Assembly: GCF_000454545.1 (NCBI RefSeq)
Contig: NZ_CM002139.1
Span: 694,717 to 758,716, forward strand
Direction of reading: 5' to 3'
DNA from: Xanthomonas cassavae CFBP 4642
GTDB lineage: Bacteria > Pseudomonadota > Gammaproteobacteria > Xanthomonadales > Xanthomonadaceae
Length of the DNA: 64,000 nucleotides
Shown piece by piece: positions 8,871 to 18,769 of this stretch; the first letter of the stretch is position 1, and every line of letters starts with the position of its first letter. A program made the translations under genes and the position numbers. Under the pieces are notes generated by a model. That model had not been told where the DNA came from. It ran no database searches and worked only from the letters and a program-made list of their open reading frames with translations.

Positions 8871-10709
8871 TCAGCCATCCAGCAACGCCTTATCCCGCAC
8901 CGCCCCCTTGTCCGCACTGGTCGCCAGCAACGCATACGCCTTCAGCGCGGTGGTGACCTTGCGTGGGCGCAGCTCGACCGGCTTCCAGCCCGTCGCATCC
9001 TGGGCGGTGCGGCGTGCGGCCAGTTCTTCATCGGTGATCAGCAGATCGATCGAGCGCTTGGGAATATCGATCAGGATCTTGTCGCCGTCGCGTACCAGGC
9101 CAATCGCGCCGCCTGCCGCCGCTTCCGGCGACGCATGGCCGATCGACAGTCCCGAGGTGCCGCCGGAAAAACGGCCGTCGGTGAGCAGGGCGCAATGCTT
9201 GCCCAGGCCCTTGGATTTCAGGTAGCTGGTGGGGTACAGCATCTCCTGCATGCCGGGGCCGCCCTTGGGGCCTTCGTAGCGGATCACGACGATGTCGCCG
9301 GCGACCACCTGGTCGGCAAGGATGCCCTTGACCGCTGCGTCCTGGCTCTCGTAAACGCGCGCATTGCCTTCGAACACGTGGATGGATTCGTCCACGCCAG
9401 CAGTTTTCACCACGCAGCCGTCGCGGGCGATATTGCCGTACAGCACGGCCAGGCCGCCTTCCTGCGAGAACGCATGCGCCACGTCGCGGATACAGCCGTC
9501 GCTGCGGTCGGCATCCAGGGTGTCCCAGCGCGTGGCCTGGCTGAAGGCGATCTGCGTGGGAATGCCGGCCGGGCCGGCCTTGTAGAATGTGAGCACCTTT
9601 TCATCGTCGGTCCGGGTGATGTCCCATTGCGCGATGGCATCGGCAAGGGTGCGCGCATGCACGGTGGCAGCGTTGGTGTGCAGCAAGCCGCCGCGTGCCA
9701 GCTCGCCAAGAATGGCCATGATGCCGCCGGCGCGATGCACGTCTTCGATATGGTACTTCGGCGTATTCGGCGCCACCTTGCACAGCTGCGGCACGCGCTT
9801 GGACAGGCGGTCGATATCGCGCATGCCGAACGGCACCTCGCCTTCCTGCGCGGCGGCCAGCAGATGCAGGATGGTGTTGGTCGAGCCACCCATGGCGATA
9901 TCCAGCGTCATCGCATTTTCGAAGGCGTCGAAGGTGGCGATGCCGCGCGGCAATGCGGTGGGATCTTCGCCGCCATACCAGCGGTGGCACAGTTCCACTG
10001 CGACGCGTCCGGCACGCAGGAACAGTTGTTCGCGGTCGGCGTGCGTTGCCACCACGGTGCCATTGCCCGGCAGCGACAGCCCCAGCGCTTCGGTCAGGCA
10101 GTTCATCGAGTTGGCGGTGAACATGCCCGAGCACGAGCCGCAGGTGGGGCAGGCGCTGCGTTCGAATTCGGCGACCCTTTCGTCGGAGGCGCTGTTGTCG
10201 GCGGCGATCACCATCGCATCGATCAGGTCGAGCTTGTGCTCGGCCAGCTTGGTCTTGCCGGCTTCCATCGGGCCGCCGGAGACGAACACGGTGGGGATGT
10301 TGAGGCGCAGTGCAGCCATCAACATGCCGGGGGTGATCTTGTCGCAATTGGAAATGCACACCAGCGCGTCGGCGCAATGCGCGTTGACCATGTATTCGAC
10401 CGAGTCGGCGATGATTTCGCGGCTGGGCAGCGAATACAGCATGCCGTCGTGGCCCATCGCGATGCCGTCGTCCACGGCGATGGTGTCGAACTCCTTGGCC
10501 ACCCCACCGACGCGCTCGATCTCGCGCGCGACCAACTGCCCAAGATCCTTCAGGTGCACATGCCCGGGCACGAACTGGGTGAACGAATTGGCGATGGCGA
10601 TGATGGGCTTGTGGAAGTCGCCATCCTTCATGCCGGTGGCGCGCCAGAGCGCGCGCGCGCCAGCCATGTTGCGGCCGTGGGTGGAAGTCTTGGAGCGGTA
10701 TTCGGGCAT
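8871..10709 (-). CDS. ilvD: Dihydroxy-acid dehydratase
   Basis: A 612-residue enzyme of valine, isoleucine and pantothenate synthesis that dehydrates 2,3-dihydroxy-3-methyl acids to 2-oxo acids. Iron-sulfur ligand motifs are [14 protein letters not shown] near residue 120 and [20 protein letters not shown] near 190. The length matches E. coli IlvD (616). The ATG at 10709 ([13 protein letters not shown]) is the conserved N-terminus; the frame stays open upstream to 10922 but that part is not family-like. It stands alone, with the integron remnant abutting its 3' end. Confidence 0.95.
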   Translation of the reverse strand: MPEYRSKTSTHGRNMAGARALWRATGMKDGDFHKPIIAIANSFTQFVPGHVHLKDLGQLVAREIERVGGVAKEFDTIAVDDGIAMGHDGMLYSLPSREIIADSVEYMVNAHCADALVCISNCDKITPGMLMAALRLNIPTVFVSGGPMEAGKTKLAEHKLDLIDAMVIAADNSASDERVAEFERSACPTCGSCSGMFTANSMNCLTEALGLSLPGNGTVVATHADREQLFLRAGRVAVELCHRWYGGEDPTALPRGIATFDAFENAMTLDIAMGGSTNTILHLLAAAQEGEVPFGMRDIDRLSKRVPQLCKVAPNTPKYHIEDVHRAGGIMAILGELARGGLLHTNAATVHARTLADAIAQWDITRTDDEKVLTFYKAGPAGIPTQIAFSQATRWDTLDADRSDGCIRDVAHAFSQEGGLAVLYGNIARDGCVVKTAGVDESIHVFEGNARVYESQDAAVKGILADQVVAGDIVVIRYEGPKGGPGMQEMLYPTSYLKSKGLGKHCALLTDGRFSGGTSGLSIGHASPEAAAGGAIGLVRDGDKILIDIPKRSIDLLITDEELAARRTAQDATGWKPVELRPRKVTTALKAYALLATSADKGAVRDKALLDG

Positions 10710-10972
10710 GGCGGATTCAACGACGAGGGCGAGCGGTGGCTGGCAATTAGACCGCGCCAGGACTGTTGCTGCTGCAACCGTCAAGGCGCGCTCCGATGAT
10801 CCCGCACGGTAGCATGCAGTTGTCGCGCGCACGCGCGGCCGAAAGTGGCGAACGTACGGGCGATACCGTCGAGCGACCGGCCAACAATCCTGCGCCGAAC
10901 GGTTCATCCCTGTGCGTGACATCGGTGATGCGTTGCCATTGCCCGTGAGCGTGGGCGGTTTAGACTCAGCGC

Positions 10973-11239
10973 ATGAGCGCTCTTGTGTCCTGCCGCGCGG
11001 GCTGTGCCGCCTGTTGCATTGCCCCTTCCATCAGTTCGCCGATTCCGGGCATGCCGCAGGGCAAGCCGGCCGGGGTGCGCTGTGTGCAACTGGATGCGCA
11101 GTTGGGCTGCCGCCTGTTCGGGCAGCCGAGCCGCCCGGCGGTCTGCGCGAGCCTGCGTCCGTCAGTGGAAATGTGCGGCAGCTCGCGCACGCAGGCGTTG
11201 GCGATGCTGGCCGCCCTGGAGCGTGCGACGCAGCCCTGA
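10973..11239 (+). CDS. YkgJ-family cysteine cluster protein
   Basis: An 88-residue protein with the N-terminal metal-binding pattern CRAGCAACC and later cysteines in VRCVQLD, GCRLFG, AVCASL and MCGSS. This fits the YkgJ family (putative zinc or iron-sulfur clusters, unknown biochemical role). The start at 10973 is the first ATG. It is a single gene between ilvD and a convergent DUF2167 gene. Confidence 0.8.
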   Translation: MSALVSCRAGCAACCIAPSISSPIPGMPQGKPAGVRCVQLDAQLGCRLFGQPSRPAVCASLRPSVEMCGSSRTQALAMLAALERATQP

Positions 11240-11301
11240 AGGTCAGGAAGGTGCCGCTGCCGATGTGGATCGGCAGCGACATCGGCAGCGTCGACGCGCG
11301 C

Positions 11302-12198
11302 TCAACCGTTGGCGTCGGCCTTGCGCCCGGCAAATACGCGCTTGATGCCGGCGCCCAGCGCCAGCACGCCCAACAGCACCAGCTTCCAGCCCTTGGCCAG
11401 CAGCAGGCCCAGCTTGGCGAACAGCCCGGCCTTGGCCGCCAGGCCACCGCCGATCAGGCCGGCCAGGCCGTAGCTGGCGATCTTGTCGGTGGACGGGTTG
11501 TGGTCGGCATAGCGTGCGCCCTGGTCGAACTCGGTCATCGGCAGCAGCTGCTGCATGCCCTGACGCACCTGATCGAGCTGGCCCATGCCGGCGACGGCAT
11601 TGAGGCTCAGATAGCCGCTGCGTCCCAACACGCGGATGTCGTAATTGAGCGTGTGCTGCTGGGCGCCATCGAAGCGCAGTTCCTTTGCCCAGTAGAGCTT
11701 CTTGCTGCCGGCGTCGTAGCGCGGCGGCACGGCCCAGCCGAGCAGGTCGACCGTGCCGTACCCCTGTTCGCGCCGTGCGGCGTTGTCCTCGGCGGTGCCT
11801 TTCTGCATCTGTTCCAGCAGTTCGCTGTAATCGATCTTGGCGGCGTCCTCGTCGGACACATAGCCCTCATCGCTGTAGGTCACCACCACCGCCCAGCTGT
11901 CCGGTGCATCCAGCGCAGGCGTCCGCGGCACGATCATGCCCAGCACGCTGTCGTCGGGCGGGTTGCCCCACAGCTGCTCGAGCACGCGGCGCGTATCGGC
12001 CTTGTCTAGATAACGGAAGGCCGGGTCCAGATCGAAGTGCGCCTTGGCCTGCGGCACGGCGATATGGCCGTCGTGATAGTGGAGTGCAGAGAGCACTTGC
12101 GCCTCGTCCGCGGCCTCGGCCGGTACGGCGAGCAGCAGCGGGCTTGCAACCAGCAGGCAGGCGGCCAGCAGGCCGCGCAGGACAACGGAACTGTGCAT
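11302..12198 (-). CDS. DUF2167 membrane protein
   Basis: A 298-residue exported membrane protein. The signal peptide is MHSSVVLRGLLAACLLVASP with cleavage near AEA-AD. The lumenal body carries the DUF2167 pattern (SWAVVVTYSDEGYVSDEDAA, LLGWAVPPRYD, KKLYWAKEL). The C-terminal 60 residues hold two hydrophobic segments (YGLAGLIGGGLAAKAGLF and LVLLGVLALGAGI) and a basic tail. The start at 12198 is set by the signal peptide; an open upstream extension overlaps the next gene and is rejected. Function unknown. Confidence 0.8.
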   Translation of the reverse strand: MHSSVVLRGLLAACLLVASPLLLAVPAEAADEAQVLSALHYHDGHIAVPQAKAHFDLDPAFRYLDKADTRRVLEQLWGNPPDDSVLGMIVPRTPALDAPDSWAVVVTYSDEGYVSDEDAAKIDYSELLEQMQKGTAEDNAARREQGYGTVDLLGWAVPPRYDAGSKKLYWAKELRFDGAQQHTLNYDIRVLGRSGYLSLNAVAGMGQLDQVRQGMQQLLPMTEFDQGARYADHNPSTDKIASYGLAGLIGGGLAAKAGLFAKLGLLLAKGWKLVLLGVLALGAGIKRVFAGRKADANG

Positions 12199-12278
12199 CA
12201 GGTCGAATCCATTCGATGGCAGCGTCCCCACGCCGCAGGGCGCAGATTCTGCCATGCGTTCACACGGCAGACAACGGG

Positions 12279-12824
12279 TCAGCGCACGCTGGCGATACCC
12301 AGGTACTGATCCTTGAGCCGCACATAATGCTGGGCCGAGTAATGCAGGCTTTCGATTTCCTTGTCGCTGAGCGTGCGCGCCAGGCGGGCGGGGTTGCCCA
12401 GCCACAACTCTGCCTCGCCGACCACCTTGCCCGGTCCGACCACTGCACCGGCACCAACAAATCCGTAGCGTTTGATGGTGGCGCCATCGAGCACGCAGGC
12501 GCCCATGCCGATCAGGCAGAGGTCTTCGATGGTGCAGGCATGCAGGATGGTGCCGTGGCCCACGGTGACGTCGGCGCCGATCACGGTCGGGTAGCCGGCC
12601 TTGTTGAACGGGCTGTGGTGGCTGACGTGGATGATGGTGCCGTCCTGCACGTTGGCACGCGCGCCGATCTGCACATGATTGACGTCGCCGCGGATCACCG
12701 TGCCCGGCCACACCGACACATCGTCGCCGAGGCTTACCTTGCCGATGATGGTGCAGGCCGGGTCGATATAGACGCGCTCGCCCAGTTGCGGGGTGTGGTC
12801 CAGAAACGGGCGAATCGGGGTCAC
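12279..12824 (-). CDS. Gamma-class carbonic anhydrase family protein (YrdA-like)
   Basis: A 181-residue left-handed beta-helix protein built from hexapeptide repeats (IGKVSLGDDVSVWPGTVIRG, VGHGTILHAC). The three zinc-ligand histidines fall in HVSHHSPFN and VGHGTILHAC. E. coli YrdA has 184 residues. I choose the GTG at 12824 (VTPIRPFL), because a GGAG ribosome binding site lies 7 bases before it and upstream residues are not family-like. Family members bind zinc; true carbonic anhydrase activity is shown only for some. Confidence 0.85.
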   Translation of the reverse strand: MTPIRPFLDHTPQLGERVYIDPACTIIGKVSLGDDVSVWPGTVIRGDVNHVQIGARANVQDGTIIHVSHHSPFNKAGYPTVIGADVTVGHGTILHACTIEDLCLIGMGACVLDGATIKRYGFVGAGAVVGPGKVVGEAELWLGNPARLARTLSDKEIESLHYSAQHYVRLKDQYLGIASVR

Positions 12825-13507
12825 GGCATTCTCCGGCAAGTCGGCGCGCCGCCAGATGCGGACACGGTGTGGATGATACCCGGGCCGTGATGGTGACTGC
12901 GGAAGGGCCCAGGTCTTACCGCGGAAGTGCATCTGCAGGCGCGGCGATGTGCTGCCGGCAGCGGACTGTACGCCGGCGGACCACGAGGCAGTGGGCGCTT
13001 GCCGCTGGTGTGCAAGGCTGCGATCGCAGACCACAGACCACAGACCTCGGTGACTGCACTGTCGAGTAGTAGCAACCGCACGCACGTATCGCCGTGTTAT
13101 TGGCTGGCAGCCGCAGTGCGTTGCGATCAGGCGACGCTATCGGTATCGCGACCAACCGTTCTGGTATGTCTTTGCGACAGCGCCAGGACTGGCGGTCGTT
13201 GCTCATCGCAGCGATGGACGTCGCCTACCACGGCGTGAAGTCGATCGCGCGTCCGAACGCGTGGTCGCCCAAGCGAAGCCCAATCTCGTCACGTCCGATA
13301 AGCGCACAGCACTGCGGTGATCCGGCTTGAACAGTGCCTGCGATCGGCCTAGCGTGCGTGCAGTTGCGGTGCGATGGCGAGTTCCGGGCGACGCGAACAT
13401 CGCTTTCTCCCGCTCGCCGTCATTGCAGTGCCGCGCAAGTTGCTGTCGATGCACGACCACCCGCACCCCGCTCTGCAAGAACATTCCCTTCTCCACAGGA
13501 CACCCCG
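12825..13507. other. Gene-free stretch before the MFS gene
   Basis: No convincing gene. A short tandem CAGACCA repeat occurs at 13026-13045. The 3' part must contain the promoter of the transporter gene, but I cannot pick a clear -35/-10 pair. Confidence 0.4.
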
Positions 13508-14812
13508 ATGCTCCAAAGCGCTTCAACACCTGCGTCCTTCGTGCTGGAGCGCATGACGCCTTTTCAGTGGCGGGCAGTGGCGATCTGCGTGCTGCTGACA
13601 ATGCTCGACGGTTTCGACGTGATGGCGATGGCGTTCACCGCGCCGCATGTGTCGGCGGATTGGCAGTTGTCGGGAAAGTCGTTGGGGATGTTGTTCAGTG
13701 CCGGGCTGGTGGGCATGGCAGTGGGGTCGTTGGTACTGGCGCCGTTGGCTGACCGCATCGGCCGCCGTGCGCTGACGCTGATTTGCCTGGCCATTCTCAC
13801 CGTGGGTATGGGCGCCTCGGCGCTGGCCGGCAACGCCTGGCAACTGGGGGCGCTGCGGGCGTTCACCGGTATCGGGATCGGCGGCATAATGGCGTGCGTG
13901 GCGGTGACGGCTGCCGAGTATTCGACCGCCCGCTGGCGCAGTACGGCCACGGTGCTGCAGGCAACCGGCTACCCGGTGGGCGCAACCGTGGGCGGGGCGA
14001 TCGCGGCGCTGCTGTTGCAGCACTGGTCGTGGCCCTCGGTATTTCTGCTTGGCGCACTGGGCTCGTTGGCGTGCATGCCGCTGGTGCTTGCCTTTCTGCC
14101 GGAGTCGCTGGAGTTCCTGATAGCCCGCCGGCCGCCGAATGCACATGCGCGCTTCAACGCAGTGCTGGCGCGAATGGGGATGCCGGCCTCGCCGCAATTG
14201 CCGCCGCCGCCGGTACAGACGGCCGGGCAGGGCTATGCCGCGCTGTTCGTCGGCGCGGTGCGGCGGCAGTCGCTGCTGATCGCGCTGGCGTTCTTTCTGC
14301 TGATGTTCTCGTTCTACTTCGTACTCAGCTGGACGCCCAAGCTGCTGGTGACCGCAGGGCTGTCGGCCGCTCAGGGCGTGACCGGCGGGGTGCTGTTGAA
14401 TCTGGGCGGTATCGCGGGCGGTACGCTGTTCAGTTGGCTGGCGCTGCGCGCGCGGCTGTCGCGGCTCACGGCCGGTGCGTTGATCCTGGTGGCGGTGGCG
14501 ATGCTTGCGTTCGGGCTGAGCAGCGCGGTGCTGAGCTGGGCCTTCGTGACCGCCCTGTTGACCGGTGCGGCAATGACCGCCGCCATGGGAGGGCTGTATG
14601 CGATAGCGTCGGTGGTATTCCCGGCAGCCGTACGCTCTACCGGCATGGGCTGGGCGATCGGCGTGGGCCGCTTCGGCGCGATCCTGTCGCCCCTGTGTGC
14701 GGGGGTGGTGCTGGACGCCGGGTGGACGCCGGCCATGTTGTACCTGGCCTGCGACGTGCCGCTGCTGTTCGCTGCCGCCGCCGTGGTGGCGATGCGCTTG
14801 CCGGATCGCTGA
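13508..14812 (+). CDS. MFS transporter, aromatic acid:H+ symporter (AAHS) type
   Basis: A 434-residue 12-helix transporter. The DGFD motif of the AAHS branch is in helix 1 (LTMLDGFDVMAMAF). The loop 2-3 motif reads PLADRIGRRA, and helix 4 has RAFTGIGIGG. A central loop of about 35 residues lies near residues 200-230. PcaK and BenK of this family import 4-hydroxybenzoate, protocatechuate or benzoate, which fits the catabolic genes 7-25 kb downstream, though nothing adjacent proves the substrate. The ATG at 13508 is preceded by ACAGGACACC. Confidence 0.8.
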   Translation: MLQSASTPASFVLERMTPFQWRAVAICVLLTMLDGFDVMAMAFTAPHVSADWQLSGKSLGMLFSAGLVGMAVGSLVLAPLADRIGRRALTLICLAILTVGMGASALAGNAWQLGALRAFTGIGIGGIMACVAVTAAEYSTARWRSTATVLQATGYPVGATVGGAIAALLLQHWSWPSVFLLGALGSLACMPLVLAFLPESLEFLIARRPPNAHARFNAVLARMGMPASPQLPPPPVQTAGQGYAALFVGAVRRQSLLIALAFFLLMFSFYFVLSWTPKLLVTAGLSAAQGVTGGVLLNLGGIAGGTLFSWLALRARLSRLTAGALILVAVAMLAFGLSSAVLSWAFVTALLTGAAMTAAMGGLYAIASVVFPAAVRSTGMGWAIGVGRFGAILSPLCAGVVLDAGWTPAMLYLACDVPLLFAAAAVVAMRLPDR

Positions 14813-14913
14813 ACCGCTCAGCCGGCCGTGCTCGACCGTGTGAATCGGCCTGTCCAGCACGGATCGGCGGACCAAAGAAATCGTGCCGCCTGCCGATACC
14901 TCCGAGGACCGCC

Positions 14914-16197
14914 ATGCCCATGGCGGACTCTTCCGCAGACATCGTGCACACCAGCGCCGGCATGCTCAGAACCATCGACTCCGACCAACTTCGCCCCGGC
15001 ATGTATGTCTACAAGCTGCTGGGCGCATGGGTGCACCATCCGTTCTGGAAAACCTCGTTCCTGGTCGATTCGCAGGACGTGGACAAGATCCATGGAAGCC
15101 GGATCGAGCAATTGGTGATCGACACCGCGCGCGGGCTGGATGTGGATGCGAGCATGCCGGAGACCGAGGCGGCCGATGTCACGCCTCCGGCACCGGAACC
15201 GCCAGCGCCAGCGCCAGCGTCCACCATGCGCACGGTGCGCACCAACAGCGTCGCCGCGCAGATCGGCATCGAGGCCGAGGTGGTGCGGGCACGGCGCATT
15301 TTCGAAGACGGGCGCGACACCGTGGAGGAGATGTTTCGCGACGTACGGCTCGGCCGTACCGTCGATACCGAGGCGGCCATGCCGCTGGTGGAAGCCATCA
15401 ACGATTCGGTGCTGCGTCACCCGCAGGCCCTGATCAGCGTGGCGCGGCTCAAGACCGCCGACGACTACACCTATCTGCACTCGATGGCCGTGGCCGGGCT
15501 GATGAGCGGGCTTGCCCGCCAGCTCGGCCTGCCCGATGCGCAGGTGGTGGAAGCGGCGATGGGCGGGCTGCTGCACGACATGGGCAAGGCGGTGACGCCG
15601 CTGGACATCCTCAACAAGCCGAGCCGGCTCACCAACGAAGAAATGGAGGTCATGCGCCAGCATCCGCTGGATGGCCATCGCCTGCTGGTGGCCGGCGGCG
15701 TGCAGAACGCGGTGGTGCTGGAAATCGCCCTGCATCATCACGAAAAGATGGATGGCAGCGGTTATCCGAACCGCTTGGTCGGCGAAGAGATCTCGCTGAT
15801 GTCGCGGATGGGCGCGGTCTGCGATGTCTACGACGCCATCAGTTCCGACCGCCCCTACAAGCGCGGCTGGGATCCTGCCGAATCGCTCAAGCAGATGGCC
15901 TCGTGGAAAGGCCACTTCGACCCGGTGATCTTCCAGGCGTTCGTGCGCCGACTGGGGATCTATCCGGTCGGTTCGCTGGTGCGGCTGGAATCGCAGAAGC
16001 TGGCCGTGGTGATCGAACAGACCCCGGACGCGTTGCTCAAACCGAAGGTGCGGGCGTTCTACTCGGCCAGGCTGCGCAGCCATGTGCTGGTGCAGGACAT
16101 CGACCTGTCGCGCCCCGACTGCCAGGACCGGATCGAAAAGATGGAAACTCCGAGCGACTGGGGCTTTCGCGATCTCGAGAAACTCTGGCTGCCCTGA
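14914..16197 (+). CDS. HD-GYP domain protein (cyclic di-GMP phosphodiesterase type) with DUF3391
   Basis: A 427-residue cytoplasmic protein. Residues 15-120 form the DUF3391 N-terminal region (LRPGMYVYKLLGAWVHHPFW), followed by a proline-alanine linker. The HD-GYP domain spans about 150-360: HSMAVAGLMSGLA, GGLLHDMGKAVTP (HD near residue 222), HHHEKMDGSGYPNRL (GYP near 283) and VYDAISSDRPYK. All metal and catalytic residues appear present, so cyclic di-GMP hydrolysis is likely. The ATG at 14914 follows a GAGGACC ribosome binding site. Confidence 0.9.
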   Translation: MPMADSSADIVHTSAGMLRTIDSDQLRPGMYVYKLLGAWVHHPFWKTSFLVDSQDVDKIHGSRIEQLVIDTARGLDVDASMPETEAADVTPPAPEPPAPAPASTMRTVRTNSVAAQIGIEAEVVRARRIFEDGRDTVEEMFRDVRLGRTVDTEAAMPLVEAINDSVLRHPQALISVARLKTADDYTYLHSMAVAGLMSGLARQLGLPDAQVVEAAMGGLLHDMGKAVTPLDILNKPSRLTNEEMEVMRQHPLDGHRLLVAGGVQNAVVLEIALHHHEKMDGSGYPNRLVGEEISLMSRMGAVCDVYDAISSDRPYKRGWDPAESLKQMASWKGHFDPVIFQAFVRRLGIYPVGSLVRLESQKLAVVIEQTPDALLKPKVRAFYSARLRSHVLVQDIDLSRPDCQDRIEKMETPSDWGFRDLEKLWLP

Positions 16198-16423
16198 TCT
16201 GGCCGTGCCCCGCCGCGGGTAGTCCTGCATGCCCGTCCGGTGTGTGGCGCGTGCCCGGCTGCGCGTCCTTGCTGATCGGCATGCCGCCGACGGTTGATCC
16301 CGGCCACGCCCCGCGGCCGATCACACCGAACCGCCTGGCCCCATGCGGCCTGCTGATCGCCGTCTGGACCCAGATCCAGCACCACCTAGCGGACGCGACC
16401 ATGCTGCGCTGCAGCTTGGCAAT

Positions 16424-16444
16424 ATAGTTATGTTAAATAACTAT
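16424..16444. promoter_or_regulatory. Candidate MarR operator
   Basis: A perfect 8-base inverted repeat, ATAGTTAT-N5-ATAACTAT, lies in an AT-rich island within otherwise GC-rich DNA, 248 bases upstream of the marR start. Its size and symmetry fit a MarR-family site. Confidence 0.5.
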
Positions 16445-16691
16445 TCCGGAACGCAATCACTTGCCGACCGGAACCATGTCTACTCCGCGACTGGATCAGC
16501 GCGGTCCCTCGCATGCTGCAGCGCTGCTATACCGCTGCCGGGCACGCGACTCCGGCACGTAACGGCGGCCTGCACGTCCACATCGATGGGCCTGGCCGCG
16601 TCTACAATGCGGTGCACGTCGGGGATCGGCGTTGCGGATGGAGCGCACGGCGCGTACCAGTCCGCCCGCTGCCTTCGTCGCGAGAACCGTC

Positions 16692-17168
16692 ATGCCCGCT
16701 ACCGCCCCTGTTGCACCGTTGCCCGATCCCGTCACCGAGGTGGACCAGGCGCGCCTGCTGCGGCTGCTGGGGTATCGCATCACCCGCACCGAGCTGCTGG
16801 TGCGGCGGATGTTCCAGGAGTGCGTGGCGGCCTTCGATCTGAAGCCGGTCGATTTCTCCTTGCTGATGCTGGTGGATGGCAACCCGGGGATCAATCAACG
16901 CCAGATCGGCGACGTGCTGCACGTGTCGCCGCCGAACCTGGCCATCGTGGTTGCACGGCTGGTCAAGCGCCGGCTGTTGCGGCAGGTGCGCGGGCGGCAG
17001 GACCGGCGCATGCAGCATCTGTCGCTGACGCCGGCCGGCATCACCCTGCCGACCGAAGCCGAAGCCGAGGTGTTGCGCATGGAGCGGCAGCTCAGTGCAG
17101 TGCTCGGCACCAGCGAGGCGCCGCTGCTGCGCGCGCTCGATCGCCTGGATCGTCTGGACACGCTGTAG
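16692..17168 (+). CDS. MarR-family regulator of the aryl-alcohol operon
   Basis: A 158-residue winged-helix regulator. The DNA-binding part covers about residues 55-110: PGINQRQIGDVLHVSPPNLA, IVVARLVKRRLLRQ, and the wing RGRQDRRMQHLSLTPAG. The ATG at 16692 is chosen, with an upstream ATG at 16638 possible. It heads a gene set with an outer-membrane protein remnant, an SDR and an aldehyde dehydrogenase. The order recalls the monolignol operon reported for X. citri as molRKAB (from memory, not verified). MarR proteins of such operons usually respond to aromatic acids or their CoA esters. This gene itself looks intact. Confidence 0.75.
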   Translation: MPATAPVAPLPDPVTEVDQARLLRLLGYRITRTELLVRRMFQECVAAFDLKPVDFSLLMLVDGNPGINQRQIGDVLHVSPPNLAIVVARLVKRRLLRQVRGRQDRRMQHLSLTPAGITLPTEAEAEVLRMERQLSAVLGTSEAPLLRALDRLDRLDTL

Positions 17169-17305
17169 GCCGCGCCTGCCGGCTACGTAGCCGGCGCCGT
17201 TTGTCCACTTCATATTGCAACTGCACGTGCTGTGCGTAGCGCGGGGATTGCCCCTGCCTGACGCCTGCCCTGTGGCAGGCCCGCTGTTCCCTCCCAACGC
17301 TGGAG

Positions 17306-17940
17306 ATGTCCGCAGTGAGTCGATCCTCGGAGATGCGCTGGGCAGGTGGTGCAAGAGCGTCGTGGCAGGTCCGCGCAACGTTTGGGGCGGCGGCAATGCT
17401 TGCCACCGGCGCAGCGCTCGCACAGGGCGTGCCGCAGAGTGCGGCGCTCACCAGTGGGCTCAATACCGGCGGGACGAGCTTTCTGGATGTTTCACCCGCA
17501 CCACGCCCGGCTGGGCCGTGGCGACCTATCTGCGCCAGACTTCGCTGGATGCGATCAAGGACGCGCGTGGCAACGATGTCCCGGTGTTCGATGACCCGCG
17601 TATCGATTCCACCCTGCTGCCGACCCAGGTTGCCTACGTCACGCCGTACACGCTGTTCGCTGGGGCGCTGGGCATCAATACGCTCGTGCCGTTGATCAAT
17701 CTGGACGCGACCTTCGGGCGCAACAGCATCGCCACCCTGCGCGACAACGGCGCGGGCGTCGGCGATCTGACCTTCGGGCCGTATCTGCAGATGCTGCCGG
17801 TGATGCGTGACGGGCGGCCGGTGTTTTCGCAGCGTTTCGAAGTCGACGCCGTTGCACCGATCGGCGAGTTCGACCGCGAATCGCGATCTCAACCAGGGCG
17901 CCGGCGATTGGTCGCTGGTGCCGAACTATGCGTTTACTTC
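17306..17940 (+). pseudogene. Outer-membrane protein of the phenol/meta-pathway type, frameshifted and truncated
   Basis: The signal peptide region starts at 17306 (MSAVSRSSEMRWAGGA ... ATGAALA). A first frameshift (about one base lost near 17489, in CTGGATG-TTTCACC) moves the frame to FTRTTPGWAVATYLRQTSLD, LLPTQVAYVTPYTLFAG, LTFGPYLQMLPVM. A second (one extra G near 17878) moves it back to RDLNQGAGDWSLVPNYAFT. The homology then stops and the next gene's ribosome binding site follows, so roughly the last third of the barrel is deleted. The family (Phenol_MetA_deg-like) is associated with aromatic uptake. The gene cannot make a functional barrel. Confidence 0.7.
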
Positions 17941-17951
17941 GGAGGGTGGCA

Positions 17952-18755
17952 ATGAATTTGCAGAACAAGACGATCGTGGTGACCGGTGTGGCGTCGGGCA
18001 TCGGCGCAGAGGTCGCACGGCTGGCGCGGTTTCATGGCGCCACGGTGATCGGGGTGGATCGCACGCCGGTCCAGATGACCCTGCACGGCTTTCATCAGGC
18101 CGACCTGGGCGACCCCGAGTCCATCCACGCGCTGGTCAGCGCCTTGCCGGAGCGTATCGATGCGCTGGCCAACGTGGCCGGCGTGCCCGGCACCGTGCCG
18201 CTGGATGTGGTGGCACGCGTCAATTACCTGGGCCTGCGCCATCTGAGCCAGGCGCTGCTGCCGCACATCGTCCCGGGCGGTGGCATCATCAATGTCGCCT
18301 CGATCCTTGGCGCAGAGTGGCCGCAGCGGCTGGAGCTGCACAAGCAGCTGGCCGCCGCCGGCAGTTTCGAGGCCGGCGCTGCCTGGCTGGCCGCGTATCC
18401 GGTGGCCCACGACACCTGCTACCAGTACTTCAAGGAAGCCTTGATCGTGTGGACGTTGCTGCAATCGCGCCCCTGGTTTGCCGAACGCGGCATCCGCGTC
18501 AACAACGTCTCTCCTGGACCAGTGTTCACCCCGATCCTGGGCGACTTCGCCGCGATGCTGGGCGAGGAACGCGTCAAGGAAGATGCCAAGCGCATGACCC
18601 GCCCGGCGTACGCCGACGAGGTGGCCGAGGCCATCGTGTTCCTGGCATCGGATGCCGCGCGCTGGATCAAATGGCATCACCCTGCCGGTCGGTGGCGGGC
18701 TGGCATCCACCACGCTGTAGTTCCTCCCACCCGTCACTCCCCCCAATGTTTGTAG
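17952..18755 (+). pseudogene. Coniferyl-alcohol dehydrogenase-type SDR, C-terminal frameshift
   Basis: Starts at 17952 after GGAGGGTGGCA. Cofactor motif VVTGVASGIGAEVAR near residue 8, NVAGVPG near 75, and a serine/tyrosine/lysine region (NVASILGAEW, YQYFKEALIVW). This matches the CalA-like SDR branch that oxidises coniferyl alcohol to the aldehyde. Near the end the frame reads ASDAARWIKWHHPAG and runs to 18755. Removing one A from the AAA at 18669-18671 restores the expected tail WINGITLPVGGGLASTTL ending at 18720. The catalytic part is intact; loss of the C-terminal NAD-fold tail may or may not inactivate it. Confidence 0.75.
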
Positions 18756-18769
18756 CAGGAGACTGGACC

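Noticed and set aside
9135-10799. 554-residue open frame antisense to ilvD
   Set aside because: It mirrors the high-GC ilvD gene, has His/Gln/Gly-rich composition without any domain, and no ribosome binding site. ilvD on the other strand is unambiguous.
13026-13045. Short tandem CAGACCA repeats
   Set aside because: Only about three units of seven bases with no spacers; not a CRISPR array. No CRISPR array was seen anywhere in the window.
14818-16230. 470-residue minus-strand frame over the HD-GYP gene
   Set aside because: Shadow frame rich in His, Gln and Arg; HD-GYP motifs on the plus strand are complete.
17215-17955. 246-residue frame as an intact gene
   Set aside because: Its first 90 residues are out of frame with the signal peptide and its end is out of frame with the conserved sequence; it is the middle part of a doubly frameshifted gene.
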